The notes under the pieces are model-generated. The model was not told where the DNA came from, ran no database searches, and was given only the letters and a program-made list of their open reading frames with translations. Position numbers and translations under genes: made by a program. A stretch of 34,404 nucleotides of DNA from a virus, in IMG/VR virus record IMGVR_UViG_3300020293_000036, positions 1-34,404 of that record. The stretch is one strand, 5' to 3'. Below are positions 23,796 to 31,751 of this stretch, in pieces (within the stretch, counting starts at the first letter, position 1; each line of letters opens with the position of its first letter).

Positions 23796-23972
23796 TTATT
23801 TGTCCTTTGCCTTACCGATATTGAGCGCAAACCAATCAATTACTTTATAATATTTGGCTACCCACTCATCATCTTTAGGTGTAGGTGTTAAGGCTGCAAC
23901 TGCTGAAGCACCCATAACTAACCACGGGACAATTTTAACCAATACTAAAATCATCTGAATGAATTCTAACAT
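23796..23972 (-). CDS. Small membrane protein, 58 aa
   Basis: The start is ATG 23972, with GGAGGAG 5 nt upstream; an in-frame upstream start would include that ribosome site in the coding region. The protein has one hydrophobic helix (about residues 5-29, IQMILVLVKIVPWLVMGASAVAAL) followed by TPTPKDDEWVAKYYKVIDWFALNIGKAKDK. The hydrophilic end with a Trp/Lys-rich helix resembles small phage membrane proteins of unknown function. A holin-like role is possible only by size and layout. Confidence 0.65.
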   Translation of the reverse strand: MLEFIQMILVLVKIVPWLVMGASAVAALTPTPKDDEWVAKYYKVIDWFALNIGKAKDK

Positions 23973-24019
23973 TGTATCTCCTCCCGAAACCATTTATGAT
24001 TCCGTAAGGTTATTTAGGA

Positions 24020-24424
24020 CTAATTACCACCTATACTGTATTTAGTCGTCAATTTCCAGTCGTTTTTTTCCTTAAAAGGAATGATTTTGATTTGTGATAA
24101 CGGTGCTTTTGGTTCCTCAATTTGTGATTTATTGACTACAGATACTAGGTTCCATTGTTCTAAAAGACCAACAATAGTGTTCCTTCTACCTATATCTGAC
24201 TCGTCAATATTTGTAGGTTTACCGTCTAATTTGAATAGTTCTTTGAAATGGGTAATGTAATACTTACCCCTTTTGTGTAGTATATGACATGATTGGAAGA
24301 GTTCTTGCTCCCTTCTAGAGGCCACTCCTATGCGTGATAAGGTTTCTCTTATCTTTAAGAAATCGTCTCTTTCGGGAAATGTGACCTCGACTAGGTCTTT
24401 TACTATATCTTCTTGGTTATCCAT
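24020..24424 (-). CDS. regA: RegA translational repressor
   Basis: This 134-aa homologue of T4 RegA binds the ribosome-binding sites of early mRNAs and represses their translation. Close matches to T4 RegA run throughout: FLKIRETLSRIGVASRREQELFQSC, HILHKRGKYYITHFKELF, a DESDIGRRNTIVGLLEQW segment and a C-terminal FKEKNDWKLTTKYSIG. T4 RegA has 122 residues. I chose the ATG at 24424, which lies inside the overlap with gp62 and has TAAGG just before it. Its position after gp62 is exactly as in T4. Confidence 0.95.
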   Translation of the reverse strand: MDNQEDIVKDLVEVTFPERDDFLKIRETLSRIGVASRREQELFQSCHILHKRGKYYITHFKELFKLDGKPTNIDESDIGRRNTIVGLLEQWNLVSVVNKSQIEEPKAPLSQIKIIPFKEKNDWKLTTKYSIGGN

Positions 24425-24809
24425 TATCCTTACCACCAGTTTTCATACTGTTTTTCAATTCTCGAATCTGTTTATCAGATAAGATTTCAACATAATCTTT
24501 TGCCTCTCTAGTTGATATCTGATAATATTCCTTTACAGTATCGAGTTTTTTACTAACATATGGCTTTTGCCATTTGGAAAATCTTTGTCTTTTCCTTAAG
24601 GTATTTAGGAAAAACATGTATTGAAGACGGTTGTCTACTCCATGTCTGACATTCATTTCGTTAGTAAGAAAAACAGAATCTTGGTGATAAGATAATGCTT
24701 TGTTAATAAGGAATGGTTGATATGCTTTCTCTTCGACCTCATCAACCATGAGGTCTTTTTTGTCGTAAGAGACCGACTTTACAAAATCAAATGGATTTCT
24801 TTTACCCAA
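24417..24809 (-). CDS. 62: Clamp loader small subunit gp62
   Basis: This protein corresponds to T4 gp62, which joins four gp44 subunits to load the gp45 clamp. Landmarks are NPFDFVKSVSYDKKDLM, the YQPFLINKALSYHQDSVFLTNEMN segment, and RQRFSKWQK, all typical of marine T4-like gp62 (130 aa here). No ATG is available. The most likely start is TTG 24809, which reads (M)GKRNPFDF and overlaps the upstream gene by 8 nt; another TTG at 24830 would add 7 residues. A poor start codon could keep gp62 below the level of gp44, matching the 4:1 complex. Confidence 0.9.
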   Translation of the reverse strand: MGKRNPFDFVKSVSYDKKDLMVDEVEEKAYQPFLINKALSYHQDSVFLTNEMNVRHGVDNRLQYMFFLNTLRKRQRFSKWQKPYVSKKLDTVKEYYQISTREAKDYVEILSDKQIRELKNSMKTGGKDNG

Positions 24810-25095
24810 GTTGCTTACCCGAATCTGCAAGCTGTCTAGTGACTTCTTGGACTAAATCTGCACCTGTTTTACCTTCAACAAGGATATATTTTTTACCGTT
24901 CTTGAGAGTTCTTTCAACTCTTCCGTCCATGTATTGTATATCCATAACACCGTCTGCAACATCTTTTACAGTATCTTCTGTTTCATACCACATAGATGGT
25001 AGACTGTGTGCATGTATCGATGTAGGTCTATTCACATAGTCTTCTGCTTTTAGTATTTGTCTTTGTAGTTCTACTTTGTCGTTATATTCTGTCAT
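24802..25095 (-). CDS. Hypothetical protein, 97 aa
   Basis: This acidic, soluble protein lies between the two clamp-loader genes. The first half (VELQRQILKAEDYVNRPTS) is helical; the second half has short beta segments (GVMDIQYMDGRVERTLKNG..YILVEG). No motif was recognised. The ATG overlaps the upstream stop as ATGA. Its place inside the replication operon suggests early expression and a replication-linked or host-takeover role, with no direct evidence. Confidence 0.65.
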   Translation of the reverse strand: MTEYNDKVELQRQILKAEDYVNRPTSIHAHSLPSMWYETEDTVKDVADGVMDIQYMDGRVERTLKNGKKYILVEGKTGADLVQEVTRQLADSGKQLG

Positions 25096-25364
25096 AATAA
25101 ATTATATCTGCACTCCAATTCAAATTTTGCTTTTTCCCAATATAGAGAACCTTCGTCAAAATTATCCAAGACCCAACTCAAATAATATTCAGGCAAGTCC
25201 ATCAGTTTATATTTTCCACAATATTTACCTTTACACTCCCAAACTTCGTTTCTCCACTTTGTTCTGATTTCTTCATGAGTATATTGATTTTCAATATCAT
25301 TACTGTAATCTTTATTGTAATGATTTACATTTCTGTTATGTTTTTCGTGATTGATTTTACCCAT
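25092..25364 (-). CDS. DUF3820-like small protein, 90 aa
   Basis: The C-terminal half (CGKYKLMDLPEYYLSWVLDN) matches the DUF3820 pattern, roughly FGKYKG..L.DLP..YL.WLL, a small domain often found with phage and bacterial exonucleases. The N-terminal half is His/Asn/Asp-rich and carries two Cys (ECKGKYC). It begins 8 nt inside the end of gp44. The function of the family is not established; the match is by eye. Confidence 0.6.
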   Translation of the reverse strand: MGKINHEKHNRNVNHYNKDYSNDIENQYTHEEIRTKWRNEVWECKGKYCGKYKLMDLPEYYLSWVLDNFDEGSLYWEKAKFELECRYNLL

Positions 25365-26304
25365 CTTTAAATTTACACTCTGACATAATCTCTGTCATAC
25401 ATGCAGTAAAATTAATTTCAGAATCCATTGCAAATGCAGCTTTGTATTGATAATCTGCAATAAACAAAACTGCAGCTGGAATACTGGAAGGTTCTAGTCT
25501 TTTCTCAAGTGCATTAAACACTTTTCTATATAGGGCATTGAAATCATTATCAGAGTTCTGACCGACCCATTTTCTCATTCCACCCCAGTTTTTGTTTGCC
25601 AACATATCAATCAAGGGTGTAAGTTTCTCTTCTGATAGTGTAGATAATAACCCACTATCAATTACACCACTTGCACCATATCTTTGAACTTCATTGATAC
25701 ACCTTCTGAAATCGGGAAAGAACTTGATAACTAATTCAACTAGAACCTTTTGGTCATACTTGATACTTTCCTTATCACATATCTCCATAAGTCTTGCAAG
25801 GAAAACCGAGGCAAGTCTTTGTTTTTCATTTGGTGTCATTGTAAAGTCAATGACAGTTGTTCTTGAATGTAAAGGTGGTATGATTCTATTCTTGTAATTA
25901 CATGTGAATATAAATCTACAGTTTGAAGAGAACTCTTCGATAAAGTTTCTCAAAGCTGGTTGAACAGAGTCAGCTGAAATATAATCTGCTTCGTCTAGGA
26001 TTACAACCTTTGGTGCGTCTGATAATGAAACAGTGGACGCAAAGTTTTTGATTTTAGTTCTCAAAGTATCAATCAATCTTCCTTCGTCTGAACCATTGAT
26101 TACAATAAAGTCTGCACCCAGTTCATTACATAGTGCTTTTGCAATCGTAGTCTTACCAACACCAGCAGAACCACACAACATGAGATTAGGAATCTCACCT
26201 TGTTTTACAAATTCTTCAAATGTTGATTTTAGTCCAGCAGGAAGTATCGTGTCCTCAATTGTTTGAGGACGATACTTTTCTACAAATAGAAATTCTTGAT
26301 TCAT
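25357..26304 (-). CDS. 44: Clamp loader large subunit gp44 (AAA+)
   Basis: This 315-aa AAA+ ATPase forms the core of the clamp loader with gp62 and opens gp45 onto primer-template. It starts FVEKYRPQTIEDTILP as in the family. Walker A is CGSAGVGKT (44-52), Walker B VVILDEAD (100-107), and the arginine-finger region is PLHSRTTVIDF (SRT where many homologues have SRC). The length is near T4 gp44 (319 aa). There is no ribosome site before the ATG; instead an RNA hairpin ends 4 nt upstream, which may control translation. Confidence 0.95.
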   Translation of the reverse strand: MNQEFLFVEKYRPQTIEDTILPAGLKSTFEEFVKQGEIPNLMLCGSAGVGKTTIAKALCNELGADFIVINGSDEGRLIDTLRTKIKNFASTVSLSDAPKVVILDEADYISADSVQPALRNFIEEFSSNCRFIFTCNYKNRIIPPLHSRTTVIDFTMTPNEKQRLASVFLARLMEICDKESIKYDQKVLVELVIKFFPDFRRCINEVQRYGASGVIDSGLLSTLSEEKLTPLIDMLANKNWGGMRKWVGQNSDNDFNALYRKVFNALEKRLEPSSIPAAVLFIADYQYKAAFAMDSEINFTACMTEIMSECKFKDG

Positions 26305-26308
26305 AAGA

Positions 26309-26330
26309 GTAAACCCCCCGCCGAGTTTAC
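26309..26330 (-). promoter_or_regulatory. RNA hairpin just before the gp44 start
   Basis: On the minus strand GTAAACTC can pair with GGGTTTAC (8 bp, one G-U) around the loop GGCGGG, ending 4 nt before the gp44 ATG. The only G-rich, Shine-Dalgarno-like bases lie in the loop and 3' arm. This could gate gp44 translation or serve as a binding site for a repressor such as RegA. It is predicted from base pairing only. Confidence 0.5.
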
Positions 26331-26418
26331 AGTGTTATTCACCCTTGAAGATTGATGAGATTGAATAACTCCCGTATGCATTGCAGAGACTGGCACAATA
26401 CTTACACTAATATATAGG

Positions 26419-27084
26419 TTAGGCATTGTATTTTGAATCTGGCTCTAATGCAATAAAATACTCCAAATCAATATCTGTATTGTTGAAGTGTGAAATACCT
26501 TTACTTGACACAGAAACCTCATAATTTCCGTCAAGGACTTTCAAGTTTTCAATCTTGAAGTTCATTGTATAAGATACTCCGTTTCCTTCACCCACGATTC
26601 TTGAGAATGTGTTTGAAGTAGGATTCTTTTTATCAGTCACTTCCAGTCTGATAACTGTTCCGTCACTGGATAACACCATGTCGTTTACTCCTAACACACT
26701 TGCAGCTTTCTGTAGTTCACTTAAGAGTGAAGAAGAAAGATTAATTACAATCTCTGCGTCAGGCATGGTTATCATTTTATCGGGTGCTGTGACCATTCCT
26801 TCACTTGCATAGAAATATGCAAGACTTGAGTTATCATCTGCAACCGTCAAACTTGTATCTCCGAATTCAAATTCGGGGTCTGACAACAATGAAGTTGCAC
26901 CCAAGAATTCAGGCAAGTTGTATATACTAAAATCTTGAGGGAACGATTCGTTTACCGTTGCCACTGCAAGAATGTTTTTCATATTTGAAATGGTCTCAAG
27001 TTTGTTCCCACTCTTAACTCTTATACCCGAGTTAATAGTAGAAAAGTTTTTAAGAACACTCCTCGTATCATTACTAATTTTCAT
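26419..27084 (-). CDS. 45: Sliding clamp gp45
   Basis: This 221-aa protein corresponds to the trimeric processivity clamp of T4 (228 aa). The opening MKISNDTRSVLKNFSTINSGI parallels T4 gp45, and the acidic, two-domain beta-rich layout fits. In T4 the clamp also activates late transcription with gp33/gp55, relevant to the TATAAATA promoters here. AAGGAGG lies 9 nt before the ATG at 27084, and a GTG at 27087 is a possible alternative start. The gene precedes gp44 as in T4. The spacer at 26305-26418 holds the gp44 hairpin and no gene. Confidence 0.94.
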   Translation of the reverse strand: MKISNDTRSVLKNFSTINSGIRVKSGNKLETISNMKNILAVATVNESFPQDFSIYNLPEFLGATSLLSDPEFEFGDTSLTVADDNSSLAYFYASEGMVTAPDKMITMPDAEIVINLSSSLLSELQKAASVLGVNDMVLSSDGTVIRLEVTDKKNPTSNTFSRIVGEGNGVSYTMNFKIENLKVLDGNYEVSVSSKGISHFNNTDIDLEYFIALEPDSKYNA

Positions 27085-27388
27085 CACTTTTAGCCTCCTT
27101 TATATGCGTGTCGTGATTATATAAAGCAAGGAACCCATAATGTATGACTTTCAACAAGTCAGCACGATTGTATCCGTCCTTCTTACCGTATCTTTGTGCA
27201 TACTTTAAGATATTACCGATACAGAATCCCTCTCCGTGACCACCGTCCATGATAAATTCAGTTGCCTGAAACTTATCCTTGGAGTAATGCTGGTCGTAAG
27301 TTTTATCTACATAGAGAGAGAACTCCTTGAGGAGTTCTTTCTCGTTGTATTTGTAGTCAACTTTGTTTTTTCCAAACATTGAAACCAT
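27074..27388 (-). CDS. DUF3310-like protein, 104 aa
   Basis: The segment ATEFIMDGGHGEGFCIGNILKYAQRYGKKDGYNRADLLKVIHYG matches the DUF3310 pattern: a short helix, then (F/Y)C-GN-(I/V)-KY--RY--K-G, then D--K. This is a family widespread in phages near replication and nucleotide genes, but its activity is unproven. I chose ATG 27388, which lies 4 nt after the AAA+ gene stop; ATG 27379 is also possible. A longer frame would lie inside the AAA+ gene. The end overlaps gp45 by 11 nt. Confidence 0.7.
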   Translation of the reverse strand: MVSMFGKNKVDYKYNEKELLKEFSLYVDKTYDQHYSKDKFQATEFIMDGGHGEGFCIGNILKYAQRYGKKDGYNRADLLKVIHYGFLALYNHDTHIKEAKSDEN

Positions 27389-27392
27389 TATA

Positions 27393-28649
27393 CTACTCGT
27401 AGTCTGATTCGTCAACTGGGTTTTCTTCTGAATCTGAAACTTCTGCTTCTTCGTTCAGATTAACCCCAGCGTCAATCTTGGAATAAAGGTCAAGGATAGA
27501 GTTTCTAGTCTCGATATCGAATCTAGAAATACACATCTCAATTGACTTGAGTCTATCTTTGAACATTCTGAAAGCATTCACAATGTGAACAAGTCTTCTT
27601 GTTGTAATCACATCGTCAATACCACCTTCGTAGTAAGTTTTTCTGATTATGTCAGCCCAGTCAACCAACTTCTTGGTAAACTCTGAATCAACATCACCAG
27701 TCAACTCCATTTCTTTTTCAAGAATTTTCAATTCAGTTTTCACTGGTGGATATTCTTGTTGCATTGTGATTGCAAATCTTTCCAACATAGCTTCGTTCAT
27801 GATTTGAGTTCCAATGAACTTTCCATCTTCGGAACCTTGTCCTTTAGTATTTGCAGTTGCAAGGATTGTGAACCCAGCTTTTGGAGTCACCCACTCACCA
27901 GTTTTCTTGATTAGGTATCCTTTACCTTCAAGAACTGATTGTAAACACATGAGTTTGTTAGAACCCAAGTCAACTTCGTCAAGAAGAAGAACAGCTCCTT
28001 TTCTCATGGCTTTGATAACAGGGCCTTCTCTGAAAACAATGTTTCCATTGACTAGAGTGTGACCACCCATTAAGTCATCTTCATCAGTTTCGATAGTAAT
28101 GTTGACCCTGTAGAGTTCCCTCTTCAATTGGGCACACACTTGTTCAATCATAAGTGTTTTACCATTACCACTCAATCCAGTGACAAACACTGGGAAGAAT
28201 ATTTTAGACTTGATTATGTTCTTGACATCTTTGAAGTGTCCAAAAGGAACATAGTTAGACATTTTCTCGGGAATGATTTTGACATTGTCGTCAAGAACAT
28301 TCACGGACTCTGTTGCAGCTGCAACTGGCATGTTTGAAGGAACTGCCTTCGAAGGAACAGCCACTGGTTGTGGTGCAACTGGAGTCTCACCACCGTGAGA
28401 ATATCCACCGTTGTATCCACTGATTACAGCTTCAAGGTTGAAGAGAACAGAACCATCGGGTTGTTTCTCTTTGAATGGGAACCTAGACGACTTCACCCAA
28501 TAAGGGAGATAACCATCGGTTGCCTCTTTGATTTCAGCCCTCGAGAACGAGGTCTGATTAGGATAAGCAGAACATAGAGTATCTATGACCTCTGTCTTAT
28601 CGGGGGTAAGAGTAAAGTCCTTACCATTCACTTTTATTGATTTCTTCAT
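27393..28649 (-). CDS. CobS/MoxR-like AAA+ ATPase
   Basis: This 418-aa AAA+ protein has an N-terminal about 80-residue domain (VIDTLCSAYPNQTSFSRAEI), a Pro/Val/Ala-rich linker at about 88-115, and an ATPase core. Walker A is GLSGNGKT (158-165), Walker B LLLDEVD (221-227), followed by a sensor-1 region ILATANT. Marine T4-like phages carry such proteins annotated as CobS, the cobaltochelatase subunit, but the family is MoxR-like and normally works with a VWA protein. Such a VWA protein is encoded nearby at 29161-31560. I chose the ATG at 28649, with AAGGAG just upstream. Confidence 0.88.
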   Translation of the reverse strand: MKKSIKVNGKDFTLTPDKTEVIDTLCSAYPNQTSFSRAEIKEATDGYLPYWVKSSRFPFKEKQPDGSVLFNLEAVISGYNGGYSHGGETPVAPQPVAVPSKAVPSNMPVAAATESVNVLDDNVKIIPEKMSNYVPFGHFKDVKNIIKSKIFFPVFVTGLSGNGKTLMIEQVCAQLKRELYRVNITIETDEDDLMGGHTLVNGNIVFREGPVIKAMRKGAVLLLDEVDLGSNKLMCLQSVLEGKGYLIKKTGEWVTPKAGFTILATANTKGQGSEDGKFIGTQIMNEAMLERFAITMQQEYPPVKTELKILEKEMELTGDVDSEFTKKLVDWADIIRKTYYEGGIDDVITTRRLVHIVNAFRMFKDRLKSIEMCISRFDIETRNSILDLYSKIDAGVNLNEEAEVSDSEENPVDESDYE

Positions 28650-28677
28650 ATAGTCTCCTTTTCTCATCAATACATAT

Positions 28678-28707
28678 ATGCTAACAGAAAGCTGGGGTCA
28701 TTGTCAA
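28678..28707 (-). promoter_or_regulatory. Sigma70-type promoter for the AAA+/replication operon
   Basis: The minus strand has -35 TTGACA (28707-28702, preceded by GGCC), an 18-nt spacer and extended -10 TGTTAGCAT (28686-28678). It serves the AAA+ gene and probably gp45-gp44-gp62-regA. It shares GCTTT..TG.TAGCAT with the promoters at 31567 and 31731. Confidence 0.8.
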
Positions 28708-28711
28708 GGCC

Positions 28712-28984
28712 CTATTTGATAGGTTCAAGGTTCCTTCCCATTTTCTCAATACATTTAATCTTATCACCTTTCTTATTTTTTTCAGTAAGATAAGGTTCAC
28801 CATTATTCACCCAAGTCCTAAATGCAAAACATTCAACCTTCTCATCTCTACATTGGTTGTAATTATCACAGTTATGGAAAACACAGGGACTTGGCCCAAC
28901 TTCCATTACAGCGTCAGCGAACTTTGAAACATTCTCCACTGTTGGAATGTAATAACTTGGGTCTACTCTTAACGGTTCTCTCAT
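28712..28984 (-). CDS. Cys-rich hypothetical protein, 90 aa
   Basis: This 90-aa soluble protein has five cysteines, four of them in PCVFHNCDNYNQC and VECFAF. The spacing (C-x4-C-x6-C-x7-C) could bind a metal ion or an Fe-S cluster. The remainder is charged (YLTEKNKKGDKIKCIEKMGR). It starts 1 nt-coupled behind a 58-aa gene in the VWA operon. No family was recognised. The metal-binding idea is inference from cysteine spacing. Confidence 0.65.
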   Translation of the reverse strand: MREPLRVDPSYYIPTVENVSKFADAVMEVGPSPCVFHNCDNYNQCRDEKVECFAFRTWVNNGEPYLTEKNKKGDKIKCIEKMGRNLEPIK

Positions 28985-29161
28985 TTAGTCACTCCCAGTA
29001 ATATCATCTAATAAATCCAAGTCTACTTTTTCCAATAGTGTGACCTTGAACTTTTCACCTACTGTTTCTACTATGTGAGGAACTTCTACACCCTTTGAAC
29101 TTGCAATGTCCACTCTTTGTGTGAATTCCCTATAGTCGTCTTTATTCAGAATTGCTTCCAT
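28985..29161 (-). CDS. Hypothetical protein, 58 aa
   Basis: ATG 29161 to TAA 28985 encodes 58 residues beginning MEAILNKDDYREFTQRVDIA. The sequence is acidic and soluble with no signal or motif. The start overlaps the VWA gene stop as TAATG, and the stop lies directly before the next gene's ATG. That arrangement supports a real gene despite its small size. Confidence 0.65.
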   Translation of the reverse strand: MEAILNKDDYREFTQRVDIASSKGVEVPHIVETVGEKFKVTLLEKVDLDLLDDITGSD

Positions 29162-31560
29162 TATGCTATCTCCTTGATAAATTCATTAGTCAAAAACCTA
29201 GATGTTGTCTTTGACTTTTGGTTTTTCTTGAAAGCAGCCAACACTTTAGTTTTTTTAGCGTCGACCAACTCGTCATCTAGTTCGTCTGAACCTTCCACTC
29301 CAAGATTTGAAGCAGCGGTTATGAATAGTTTGTTGTATCCGTGGGAGTCCATTACGAATCCACCTTTTCTTGCTTGTCTCCAAGCACTGTCTGTATCTGT
29401 TTCCCAATGAACAAGTTCTGCCTCTCTGATAACTTGAACTGCCTCATGTTTCTTTCCACAAACAAAGTATCCAGTGATTATACTTCCTGTTTCTTTACTC
29501 AACCAGTGTAGAAGGTTTTGAGTAGTTTTGAAACTAGAACCACCACTGTATCTTTCAGCGTCTTGTAAAGGGTAAACTTTTCTTGAATATGGGTCAATGA
29601 TTTCTCTGATATGTTTTGTATCCCATCTGTCAGTTTCACCTCTTTGTTCTCTCTCACTTGCATACTCGTCATCTTTTTTCTCAAGACTTCTTGCAGAGTG
29701 TGAATACCCGTCTGTAATAACTGTTAGGATTGACTTTTCAATTCCGTAGTTCTTGATAAAGTTTCTCAATAGAGTTCTTGAAGCAACAAGTGCTTGGTCT
29801 AGAGGAGTTCCACCTAGCTGCATTTCTCTAGGAATATATTCTCTAGGAATATCAATGTATCCACCCATGTGATTACCATAACCGTCATCTTTGAAAAATG
29901 GTTCTTGATATCCTCTATACCACTCATCATACTTTTGAACTTTCTTTTCCCAACCTCTTCCCCAAGCATAACCAAGTTTCTCATAGAAATACTCATTGTA
30001 GATTGAAGAGAACCAAACACAAGCTTTCTTGAAATCTTTTCCACTCATTTCATTTGAGAACAATTCAATCAATGTAGAGTTGTCACTTCTCCATTCACTG
30101 TCAGCGTCTCTTCTGTAAGCGTCACTGAATAAGTAAACTCTGTGAGGAATGTTAACTTTTCTACAGAACATTGTAAGAATATATGCTTGTTCTAGAATGT
30201 CCATGACCTCACCACAAATAGAACCACTCCAGTCAACTAGAATATTGACACCATGGTTTTTACCGTCAGGCATGTAAGTCACTCTTTTGAAAACATCATC
30301 AACAATCTGATATTTTGCAAGTCTGTTCATATCCAACTTACCAGTTTTACCACTGAATGAATGAACAGCTCTTTGTGCAGTTTGTCTCATTTCAAACTCT
30401 TTTGCCATGTGCATGACAATTGCTTTGTTCTTCTGTTCCATTTTCTTTGCAGTCCACTTTGCTCTTCCAAGAGACTGTTCTTTGTATTTGAAACCGTATT
30501 CTTCTTTACCACCTTCGTGGAATGTTTCGAATAGTTTGTGGAGTTCTTTGTAAGAAGTCACATAGTCTTTGAAGTAATCTGCATTCTTGAATCTTTCACC
30601 AAGGTCAATTTGATACTTGGTATGGTTTGAATCTGAAATGAACATTTCTTCATTGTTGTGTGCATTGTGTTCTGTGATAGATTCTCTTGCACCGTCTTTG
30701 TCATCGAAGTCTGAAGCTTCAGCAGGATTACCTTTACTTGCAATACTTCCAGTAGGTTTTTCTTCTTCTGTTTCTTCTTCACCTTCGTCTGATTCTTCTT
30801 CACCACTTCCTGTAGTTTCTTGTTCTACTTCGGGAAGATTGTCCTCTTCCTCTTCTTCTGAATCTGAATAACTGTCACTGTAAGATTCTTCACCTTCGTT
30901 CTCTTCGAAGTCTTCGAAGTCATCTTCACCTTCTTCTTCGTCACCAACATCAAACATTTGAGGAACTAACGATTCATCAACTTCTGTTCTTACTTCGTTT
31001 TCTTTTGACCACTCATAGATTGCAGTTGCACATTCTTCAACCTCTTCCCATGTTTGACATTTCATTGACCAGTCAAGGAAGAATTTTTCTTCTTTAGAAA
31101 GATTGATATTTACTCTAGAACCACACTTTGTAATCAAGTTGATTTTGTCAATCAATGAACATTCTTTGTCTAGGTCTCTTCCCTTGACTCCAAAGAAATC
31201 CATTTCCATAAGTTCATTGTATGCTTTGAAGAATGACTTTCTTAAGCCTGGATATTTGTCTTTGATAAATCTCTCGATTCTGACATCTTCAACAACATTG
31301 AGATATCCTTTGAGAGTTCTGTTTTTAGTGACAGCAGAATGAACACCTTCAAATGGTGTATGTAATGCATGAGAAACTTCGTGACCCATGAACAAGTCAT
31401 AAAGTTCGGAAGATATATCTTCTTTAAGAATAGGACAACAAAGTAATCTATTCTTTAAGTCGAAGTATGCAGTAGGAACCTTCCTATGAACAATAGTAAG
31501 ATTCTCTGTTGCCATTAGTCTGGCAAGGTTGTCTTTTTGGTTTGTTAGTCTCTCATTCAT
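29161..31560 (-). CDS. CobT-like VWA protein with an HExxH motif
   Basis: This large 799-aa protein combines several parts. An N-terminal domain contains H60-E-V-S-H64 and a following VVEDVRIE (E91), like a zinc-peptidase site. A very acidic linker lies at about 203-270. A basic/helical segment follows, then a C-terminal VWA domain with MIDAS D443-W-S-G-S447. VWA proteins of this type (CobT, MoxR-associated) pair with a MoxR/CobS AAA+ ATPase, and that gene is two genes downstream. Peptidase activity is not demonstrated. The ATG lies 6 nt after a -10 box, predicting a leaderless mRNA. Confidence 0.85.
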   Translation of the reverse strand: MNERLTNQKDNLARLMATENLTIVHRKVPTAYFDLKNRLLCCPILKEDISSELYDLFMGHEVSHALHTPFEGVHSAVTKNRTLKGYLNVVEDVRIERFIKDKYPGLRKSFFKAYNELMEMDFFGVKGRDLDKECSLIDKINLITKCGSRVNINLSKEEKFFLDWSMKCQTWEEVEECATAIYEWSKENEVRTEVDESLVPQMFDVGDEEEGEDDFEDFEENEGEESYSDSYSDSEEEEEDNLPEVEQETTGSGEEESDEGEEETEEEKPTGSIASKGNPAEASDFDDKDGARESITEHNAHNNEEMFISDSNHTKYQIDLGERFKNADYFKDYVTSYKELHKLFETFHEGGKEEYGFKYKEQSLGRAKWTAKKMEQKNKAIVMHMAKEFEMRQTAQRAVHSFSGKTGKLDMNRLAKYQIVDDVFKRVTYMPDGKNHGVNILVDWSGSICGEVMDILEQAYILTMFCRKVNIPHRVYLFSDAYRRDADSEWRSDNSTLIELFSNEMSGKDFKKACVWFSSIYNEYFYEKLGYAWGRGWEKKVQKYDEWYRGYQEPFFKDDGYGNHMGGYIDIPREYIPREMQLGGTPLDQALVASRTLLRNFIKNYGIEKSILTVITDGYSHSARSLEKKDDEYASEREQRGETDRWDTKHIREIIDPYSRKVYPLQDAERYSGGSSFKTTQNLLHWLSKETGSIITGYFVCGKKHEAVQVIREAELVHWETDTDSAWRQARKGGFVMDSHGYNKLFITAASNLGVEGSDELDDELVDAKKTKVLAAFKKNQKSKTTSRFLTNEFIKEIA

Positions 31561-31566
31561 ATGTAT

Positions 31567-31596
31567 ATGCTACCATAAAGCCTGACACATAGTCAA
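31567..31596 (-). promoter_or_regulatory. Sigma70-type promoter for the VWA gene
   Basis: The minus strand has -35 TTGACT (31596-31591, preceded by GCC), an 18-nt spacer and -10 TAGCAT (31572-31567). ATACAT then leads directly into the ATG at 31560. It belongs to the recurring GCCTTGAC promoter family. Confidence 0.8.
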
Positions 31597-31604
31597 GGCT
31601 TAAT

Positions 31605-31724
31605 TTACTCACTGTTTTCAAGGGCTTCCAGTGCATACGCAACTGCTTGGTCTTCATTTAGACCTTTTTCAAGTCCCTCTTCGAACATGTTTTCTAAAAA
31701 TATTTCTGTATATTCACAACTCAT
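31605..31724 (-). CDS. Micro-ORF, 39 aa, with its own promoter
   Basis: ATG 31724 to TAA 31605 encodes a 39-residue acidic, helical peptide beginning MSCEYTEIFLENMFEEGLEK and ending in an Ala/Glu-rich helix (QAVAYALEALE). A near-consensus promoter ends exactly 6 nt upstream, so this small gene is probably real and strongly expressed early from a leaderless mRNA. Small acidic early peptides in T4-like phages often act on host enzymes, but nothing shows that here. Confidence 0.6.
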   Translation of the reverse strand: MSCEYTEIFLENMFEEGLEKGLNEDQAVAYALEALENSE

Positions 31725-31727
31725 ACT

Positions 31728-31751
31728 ACTATGCTACCAAAAAAGCATAGT
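31728..31751. repeat. 8-bp inverted repeat over a promoter spacer
   Basis: ACTATGCT (31728-31735) and AGCATAGT (31744-31751) are perfect reverse complements around an 8-nt centre. The repeat covers the -10 box and spacer of the micro-ORF promoter. It could be an operator or chance palindromy in a T/A-rich spacer. Confidence 0.45.

Noticed and set aside
27393-31560. Cobalamin biosynthesis (cobaltochelatase) function for the CobS/CobT-like pair
   Set aside because: The large chelatase subunit is missing, and the VWA protein has an HExxH domain and acidic linker. MoxR-VWA remodelling is the more careful reading.
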